Below, piece by piece: positions 1 through 3,650 of a stretch of 5,880 nt of DNA. Source of the DNA: Acidobacteriaceae bacterium. Its GTDB lineage: Bacteria; Acidobacteriota; Terriglobia; Terriglobales; Acidobacteriaceae. The notes beneath the pieces were generated by a model. That model did no database searches. It saw only the letters and a program-made list of their open reading frames with translations, and was not told where the DNA came from. Location: the NCBI GenBank assembly GCA_030838305.1, contig JAUTWY010000322.1:1-5880 (forward strand), in the 5' to 3' direction. The number at the start of each line of letters is the position of its first letter. Position 1 is the first letter of the stretch. The translations under genes were made by a program, and so were the position numbers.

Positions 1-608
1 GTTTCCGGATCTGGCAAATTGACGCCCACCGAGTCGCACAGCATCACGCGCCGCACGCTCGCGGAGATGACACGAAGGAGATCCCGAAGCTCCAGCTTCG
101 AGACCATGCTGTTGTTCAGATCGAGCAGCAACTTCAGTCGATCCTTCTCGCCGCGTAGCTCGGCTTGTGCGTCCTGCAACTGTTCGTTGGTTGCTCTCAG
201 TTCACCCGTTCGCTCCTCGACCCTGATTTCGAGACCGTCGCGTGCTTCGGTCAGCAAACATTCTGCACTACGGCGTGAGGCGCTAAACCAGCTCACCAAG
301 AGGCCGAATATTCCGTAAATAACGATGTAGGATTCCGCAGCGGGGTCGCTAAGCCTAATAGGAATAAAGAAATCGCTCATCGCCAGACAGGAGAGTGCGA
401 GGGCGAGCAGACCTGGTCCCGTCCCGCCATACCAAAAAGTGATCGCAATTGCCGCGAAAGAAAAAGAAGTGAACGGATGCGGCAAATTCTCATGGCGCAG
501 GAGCAATGCGGTTCCGAGGGCCGCCGCGACCAAAATAGGGGCTGCACCATAACGCAACAGAAGAGCCGACTGCGGTCGCGCGAACCTCGAAGTACGCAAA
601 GAGGTCAT
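1..608 (-). CDS. Membrane-anchored DUF4118/GAF regulator, probably FhlA-like sigma54 activator (N-terminal part, runs off left edge)
   Basis: An open frame runs from ATG at 608 to the window edge without a stop, giving about 202 residues of the N-terminus. Residues 21-37, 44-60, 63-80 and 92-109 are hydrophobic and form a four-helix bundle resembling the KdpD-type DUF4118 domain (note FWYGGTGPG near 58-66 and SDFF at 78-81). Residues 115-160 are a charged coiled coil with the linker-like RVEERTGEL. From about 160 the text KLLLDLNNSMVSKLELRDLL and then SASVRRVMLCDSVGV looks like the start of a GAF domain of the kind found in FhlA-type sigma54 activators. The AAA+ and DNA-binding parts would lie outside the window, so a histidine kinase with the same front end cannot be excluded. 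No clear ribosome binding site precedes the ATG; an in-frame GTG at 626 is an alternative start. It follows the six-helix membrane protein by 74 bases on the same strand and is probably in its operon. The strong sigma54-type promoter nearby supports the activator reading. Confidence 0.75.
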   Translation of the reverse strand, partial: MTSLRTSRFARPQSALLLRYGAAPILVAAALGTALLLRHENLPHPFTSFSFAAIAITFWYGGTGPGLLALALSCLAMSDFFIPIRLSDPAAESYIVIYGIFGLLVSWFSASRRSAECLLTEARDGLEIRVEERTGELRATNEQLQDAQAELRGEKDRLKLLLDLNNSMVSKLELRDLLRVISASVRRVMLCDSVGVNLPDPE

Positions 609-682
609 ATTTATGTCGTCACGCACTCCGGATGGAAGCCTTTGGAGAGCCCTGTCCGGGAAATGCTGATGCGAAATACTTT

Positions 683-1282
683 CTAGACCCAGGCTTTGGC
701 GCCCAGTGCCAAATCGATGGTCATGGCGTAGGTGCAATACATCAGCCAGATACCAGTAACGAATTGGAACAGCCCTACAAGGCGGCCGCCTCCAGCCCAG
801 GAGAGCAAGCGGGTCGGAATTTCAATCGCATAGATAAAAGTGAGGCCGACAAAGATAAGCATTACGGGAATGTCTCCGGCGCGCCGAAAAACGTCGACTC
901 CAAGAAGGCTGAGAAACAGAAATGCTATCGCCATCCAACCATCTGCCTGAGCACTGGAGTCGATATATCGCCGGTAGGACATGGCGAACCAGTGAACACC
1001 GTAAGCTGTGAAGGCGAGGCCCGCCATGTAGAGAGGCGCCGCTTTGCCGAACACGTTGAACCAGGTCAGCCCAGTCAGCAGATAGATGCCGGTGAGGAAC
1101 TGCATGAAGCCCGGCATCCAGAAACCCCATATGCCCAGCGTTCGGTTGACCGCGGGGCTGTTTTCCGGAAAACCAAATAATGCCTGACCACCCCAGATGA
1201 AGTAACCCGTACCGAGGCCAAAAAAACCAATGGCGACCGGCACAAAAGGCGAACTTGCAAATGTGAATACTGGAACTTCCAT
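683..1282 (-). CDS. Six-helix membrane protein, GPR1/FUN34/YaaH-like (possible small-carboxylate transporter)
   Basis: A 199-residue, very hydrophobic protein with six likely membrane helices at about residues 12-31, 50-71, 82-101, 115-132, 138-156 and 167-187, no signal peptide and short loops. Size, helix number and the stretch AGLAFTAYGVHWFAM at the third helix recall the acetate/succinate transporter family GPR1/FUN34/YaaH (SatP), whose members carry a similar TAYG-x-W segment. The diagnostic NPAPLGL motif at the N-terminus is not visible, so the relationship is distant at best. The second and sixth helices share the pattern QF(L/V)TGI(Y/W)L, suggesting an internal repeat. I chose ATG at 1282 as the first ATG; the frame opens further to a TTG at 1345, which would add 21 residues with no family-like character. 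A weak purine stretch (AAGTGGG) lies upstream of the ATG. If it is a transporter, the oxalate decarboxylase across the divergent promoter makes oxalate, formate or acetate plausible substrates; this is inference. Confidence 0.85.
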   Translation of the reverse strand: MEVPVFTFASSPFVPVAIGFFGLGTGYFIWGGQALFGFPENSPAVNRTLGIWGFWMPGFMQFLTGIYLLTGLTWFNVFGKAAPLYMAGLAFTAYGVHWFAMSYRRYIDSSAQADGWMAIAFLFLSLLGVDVFRRAGDIPVMLIFVGLTFIYAIEIPTRLLSWAGGGRLVGLFQFVTGIWLMYCTYAMTIDLALGAKAWV

Positions 1283-1357
1283 TTTGCACCCACTTTCTAA
1301 GAAGACGAATGCACGTTCTGTTCCACTCAAGAGAAAGATTGTCAAATAGCGAGCAGG

Positions 1358-1371
1358 GCAATCGATCCACC
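1358..1371 (-). promoter_or_regulatory. Weak candidate -24/-12 (sigma54) promoter for the membrane protein gene
   Basis: Read on the minus strand, GG (1371-1370) is followed by exactly ten bases and GC (1359-1358), with TTGC at the -12 position. The rest of the -24 element (GGGTGG instead of TGGCAC) does not match. A start at about 1346 would leave a leader of about 63 bases before the ATG at 1282. Only the two invariant dinucleotides and the -12 box fit, so it may be chance. Confidence 0.25.
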
Positions 1372-1542
1372 CACTTAATGACCTGAGACCGCCTCGCTTA
1401 CTTCGCTATCCGCTTCCGTCAGGAAGATGGCAGTCTCCGGACCGTCCAAATACCGACGCACTATCAGCATGCCGACACTTGAGAGTTTCACTAGGTTGTA
1501 TTGGTGAACCATAAAGCCTCGAGAGGTCGACTGCGGATGCCT

Positions 1543-1619
1543 TTGGAATGGGGCTGGTGTTGGCAGTTGGATTGCATTCCAGGATGAAAAGAGGTGGTTC
1601 CACGAAGCGCTTGGAATGC
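1543..1619. repeat. Three TTGGAATG(C) elements, two direct and one inverted, around the promoter
   Basis: TTGGAATG occurs at 1543-1550 and 1611-1618, and its inverted form GCATTCCA at 1574-1581. The inverted copy overlaps the -12 box of the sigma54-type promoter. It can pair over 8 bases with TGGAATGC at 1612-1619, which would form a stem with a 30-base loop near the transcript 5' end. Alternatively the elements could be protein-binding sites; at 8 bases, chance is possible. Confidence 0.4.
1561..1576 (+). promoter_or_regulatory. Sigma54 (-24/-12) promoter for the small-protein/oxalate decarboxylase cluster
   Basis: TGGCAGTTGGATTGCA matches the sigma54 consensus TGGCAC-R-N4-TTGCW at all positions except the last base of the -24 box (G for C) and the following purine (T). 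The invariant GG and GC are exactly ten bases apart. The predicted start is near 1587, about 67 bases before the ATG at 1654, leaving room for the strong ribosome binding site at 1641-1646. Sigma54 promoters need an AAA+ activator, and the gene at 1-608 looks like the front end of one. Transcription start is predicted, not shown. Confidence 0.65.
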
Positions 1620-1640
1620 GAGTTGCGTAAATGTTGATTC

Positions 1641-1646
1641 GGAGGA
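1641..1646 (+). promoter_or_regulatory. Ribosome binding site fixing the start of the 72-residue protein
   Basis: GGAGGA is a near-perfect Shine-Dalgarno sequence 7 bases before ATG at 1654. It decides this start over an in-frame GTG at 1594, which would place the start just 7 bases after the predicted transcript start. Confidence 0.8.
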
Positions 1647-1653
1647 AACCAGG

Positions 1654-1872
1654 ATGGATAGCAACTATGTGTTTCTTTGCGGGGTGATGTGGTGCAGGTT
1701 CGGACAGCAGGACGCAGCCACGGAACTACTCAGGGCTACCGATTCTCCGGATCCTGATATGAAGGCCCTGGCCTGGGCGATGTTGGCGAAGGGTGCAGGT
1801 CGCGTCGAAGAGTTCGAAAAACGGGCGCAACCTCCTTCCGGCGCGATCCTTAGGGAAGGACTATGTGGATGA
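1654..1872 (+). CDS. Conserved-looking small protein of 72 residues, function unknown
   Basis: A 72-residue protein starting at the ATG served by a strong ribosome binding site. It begins MDSNYVFLCGVMWCRFGQQD and continues with a helical, alanine- and leucine-rich part (TELLRATDSPDPDMKALAWA) reminiscent of a single HEAT-like helical pair, then a charged tail. It has cysteines at residues 9 and 14 and near the C-terminus (71), and no convincing signal peptide or membrane helix. The front half resembles small uncharacterised acidobacterial proteins I have a general impression of, some of which are longer, so a slightly shortened C-terminus is possible. I know no function for it. It is the first gene after the sigma54-type promoter and so probably co-regulated with the 39-residue protein and the oxalate decarboxylase downstream. 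Confidence 0.7.
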   Translation: MDSNYVFLCGVMWCRFGQQDAATELLRATDSPDPDMKALAWAMLAKGAGRVEEFEKRAQPPSGAILREGLCG

Positions 1873-1976
1873 GACCGTGTGCTGTGTTTAGGGCACTGTT
1901 GCATAAGCTCCGGTTGCGCGATTCCGTGGGGTCTCGCTGCGGGTGGATTGAGAGGTCTATTGGAGTTCTAGACATC

Positions 1977-1982
1977 AAGGAG
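1977..1982 (+). promoter_or_regulatory. Ribosome binding site of the 39-residue protein
   Basis: AAGGAG sits 6 bases before ATG at 1989. This ideal site is the main evidence that the very short frame is translated, and it decides this start over an in-frame upstream alternative at 1863. Confidence 0.8.
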
Positions 1983-1988
1983 ATTGTC

Positions 1989-2108
1989 ATGGCAAAGGTG
2001 ATTGAGTTTTACATACCAGCGCGCTTCCGGAAACCGCTGCGGGCGGCTCCTCAAGTGCAATTTGGAAAACTTGTCGAGTTTTGTCTGCCGACAAAGAAAT
2101 CGGCCTAA
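1989..2108 (+). CDS. 39-residue microprotein with an internal repeat, function unknown
   Basis: A very short frame with an ideal ribosome binding site. The protein begins MAKVIEFYIPARFRK and ends GKLVEFCLPTKKSA. The two ends are imperfect copies of one unit: K-V-I-E-F-Y-I-P at residues 3-10 and K-L-V-E-F-C-L-P at 27-34, each followed by basic residues, joined by a linker rich in P, A and Q. The alternating hydrophobic pattern fits two short beta strands with basic tails. The protein is strongly basic, has one cysteine (residue 32), and has no signal peptide or membrane helix. I associate such KVIEFY...KKSA microproteins with Acidobacteriota genomes but know no function; a nucleic-acid or protein-binding role is a guess from charge alone. 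It lies 116 bases after the 72-residue gene and 123 bases before oxdC, all on the same strand. Confidence 0.7.
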   Translation: MAKVIEFYIPARFRKPLRAAPQVQFGKLVEFCLPTKKSA

Positions 2109-2220
2109 GGTCACAGCAACAGGTACAGCGGTCAATCACGTTGTAAGCGCATTGAGGGTTGTATTTGCTCTTGCTTGTTCCTGAGTAGAGAGCACAAAGG
2201 CGATCGAATTCAAGATCGAC

Positions 2221-2225
2221 AAGGA
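2221..2225 (+). promoter_or_regulatory. Ribosome binding site of oxdC
   Basis: AAGGA lies 6 bases before ATG at 2232 and supports this start. The frame remains open upstream to a TTG at 2175, but that start would bury the Tat signal behind 19 extra residues. Confidence 0.7.
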
Positions 2226-2231
2226 AAAGCG

Positions 2232-3500
2232 ATGAGTGATCAGGAAAAAAACAAGATGACGCAGGATGCCGTTTCCAGAAGGAGTGTCTTGGGACTTGGC
2301 TCTGCGGCTTTGGCTGCGGCTGCATTCGCAGGATTGAGCGCGCACGCACAAACCCGGGAAGGCACCCAAAAGGCAGAAGGCGACCATTCGTCGAGTAACC
2401 CTGGGCAGGAGTACAAGCCACTTCTAGCCGAGAACCCCAACTCAAACACACCGCCGCCGACCGATAACGGGGATGTCGGCGCCATCTGGTACTCCTACGA
2501 TCTGACGAAGAAGAGGATTCAAGAGGGGGGTTGGACCCATCAGGTGACGCAGCGCGAACTCCCGTCTTCCGCGGATTTAGCGGGTGTGAACATGCGTTTA
2601 ACGGCCGGCAGCTTTCGTGAACTGCATTGGCACACAGCCGACGAGTGGGCCATCATGCTCTATGGAAATGCCCGCGTCACTGTATTGAATCTTGACGGGA
2701 CGATCTTTATCGACGACGTTCGCAAGGGCGATCTCTGGTATTTCCCGGCCGGCTTTCCTCATTCCATCCAGGGTTTGGGGCCAGACGGATGCGAGTTCCT
2801 CCTGGTCTTCGATGAGGGTATGTTTTCGGAGGACAATACATTCCTTGTTTCAGAATGGCTGGCGCATACGCCTCCTGATGTGTTGTCGAAGAACTTCGGA
2901 CTACCGGAGAACGCTCTCAGCACTTTGCCGACTAGCTTTCTTTACATTTTTCCTGCAGATTTACCGAAGTCATTGGCAGAAGACAAGGCAGCAGTTGGGG
3001 GGCAGAGAGTGCAGTCTCCCATCCAATACACCTTCAAAATGGAAGCGATGGCGCCGACCAGGCGAACTAGCGGTGGCGAAATACGCATCGTCGACTCGCA
3101 TAACTTTCCAGTCTCGAAGCATGTCGCCGCCGCACTGAACATCATCAAACCCGGAGGTATGCGCGAGCTTCATTGGCATCCCAATGCCTCGGAGTGGCAG
3201 TTCTGGATGGCGGGGAAGGGACGAATGACTGTGTTTATGCCCGTTGGGTCGGCACGTACCATGGACTTCAACGTGAATGACGTCGGCTTCGTTCCGGCCA
3301 ACGCTGGTCATTACGTGGAAAACACTGGGGACACTGACCTGGTGTTTCTTGAGATGTTCAAGGCGAGCGAAGTCCTGGACTTCTCTCTCAATCAGTGGAT
3401 CCGGCGGCTTCCTCCTGAAATGGTTTTCTCGCATTTGAGGCTTGATAGGAATGCGGTCCAAACCATTCCGGCAGAAAATCTGCAGATCTTGCCGCGATAG
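2232..3500 (+). CDS. oxdC: Tat-exported bicupin oxalate decarboxylase
   Basis: A 422-residue protein that should convert oxalate to formate and CO2 with Mn(II) and O2 as cofactors. Residues 1-39 are a twin-arginine signal: RR at 16-17 in SRRSVLG, a hydrophobic run to about 34, and a likely cut after AHA (37-39); the mature enzyme is therefore expected outside the cytoplasmic membrane. Two cupin domains follow. The first has metal ligands His132, His134, Glu138 and His177; the second has His314, His316, Glu321 and His360. Arg129 and Arg311 match the conserved arginines of both sites. The loop FSEDNTF (198-204) matches the active-site lid of Bacillus subtilis OxdC (SENS), including its catalytic glutamate (here Glu200), which favours decarboxylase over oxidase activity. 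Glu363 in HYVENTG matches the second-domain glutamate. Length is slightly above the Bacillus enzyme because of the signal and a low-complexity linker at 40-80. The gene is last in a rightward group and ends tail-to-tail with the sensor kinase. Confidence 0.93.
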   Translation: MSDQEKNKMTQDAVSRRSVLGLGSAALAAAAFAGLSAHAQTREGTQKAEGDHSSSNPGQEYKPLLAENPNSNTPPPTDNGDVGAIWYSYDLTKKRIQEGGWTHQVTQRELPSSADLAGVNMRLTAGSFRELHWHTADEWAIMLYGNARVTVLNLDGTIFIDDVRKGDLWYFPAGFPHSIQGLGPDGCEFLLVFDEGMFSEDNTFLVSEWLAHTPPDVLSKNFGLPENALSTLPTSFLYIFPADLPKSLAEDKAAVGGQRVQSPIQYTFKMEAMAPTRRTSGGEIRIVDSHNFPVSKHVAAALNIIKPGGMRELHWHPNASEWQFWMAGKGRMTVFMPVGSARTMDFNVNDVGFVPANAGHYVENTGDTDLVFLEMFKASEVLDFSLNQWIRRLPPEMVFSHLRLDRNAVQTIPAENLQILPR

Positions 3501-3528
3501 CTCTCGCTGACGAACCAGATTCGATGAG

Positions 3529-3602
3529 GTGCTATCTAAGGGAAACAACGGGAGAGTCGAGCTGCGCTTGATCAACACGCAGAAGCACGTCCCTTTAAGC
3601 AC
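3529..3602. repeat. Nested imperfect inverted repeats in the convergent spacer; possible weak terminator
   Basis: Outer arms GTGCT (3529-3533) plus AAGGGA (3538-3543) can pair with TCCCTT (3590-3595) plus AGCAC (3598-3602), with a small internal loop. Inside them CTGCG (3562-3566) pairs with CGCAG (3578-3582) around the palindrome TTGATCAA (3568-3575). The site lies between the ends of oxdC and the kinase gene, where a bidirectional terminator is expected, but there is no run of T after either arm, so intrinsic termination is doubtful. Confidence 0.3.
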
Positions 3603-3650
3603 TAACAAACGGCCGGCGAATTCGTCCAAGAACCCCTCAAGGTAAACATT

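Larger units (their letters stand above)
1283..1653. promoter_or_regulatory. Divergent regulatory region between the membrane protein operon and the oxalate decarboxylase cluster
   Basis: This 371-base stretch holds no convincing gene. It separates leftward genes (membrane protein, regulator) from rightward genes (two small proteins, oxalate decarboxylase). It contains a strong sigma54-type promoter facing right, a much weaker one facing left, a CTTCC-GTCA-GGAAG dyad at 1413-1426, short dyads GGTGAACC at 1503-1510 and CCTCGAGAGG at 1517-1526, and three TTGGAATG-type elements at 1543-1618. The dyads lie 50-170 bases upstream of the right-facing promoter, the usual range for enhancer sites bound by sigma54 activators, but none is a recognised consensus. 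Confidence 0.6.

Noticed and set aside
19..318. Plus-strand open frame of 99 codons
   Set aside because: It lies antisense to the coherent DUF4118/GAF regulator; its serine/arginine-rich text is typical of a shadow frame.
632..1180. Plus-strand open frame of 182 codons
   Set aside because: Antisense to the six-helix membrane protein, low hydrophobic order, no ribosome binding site and no family resemblance.
1406..1603. Minus-strand open frame of 65 codons in the divergent spacer
   Set aside because: No ribosome binding site, no recognisable sequence, and it would overlap the right-facing promoter and its likely upstream sites.
1871..1935. GAGACC (1871-1876) and GGTCTC (1930-1935) inverted repeat after the 72-residue gene, considered as a terminator or attenuator
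   Set aside because: Only 6 pairs with a loop of more than 50 bases and no T-run.
2141..2165. TTGTAA and TGTATT upstream of oxdC, considered as a sigma70 promoter
   Set aside because: The spacer is only 13 bases and the -10 match is poor; read-through from the upstream promoter is simpler.
2201..2218. CGATC/GATCG dyad just upstream of oxdC, considered as an operator
   Set aside because: Five-base arms with an 8-base spacer are too short to separate from chance, and no promoter can be placed next to it.
2970..3629. Minus-strand open frame of 219 codons
   Set aside because: Antisense to the second cupin domain of oxdC, where the metal-binding residues clearly identify the plus strand as coding.
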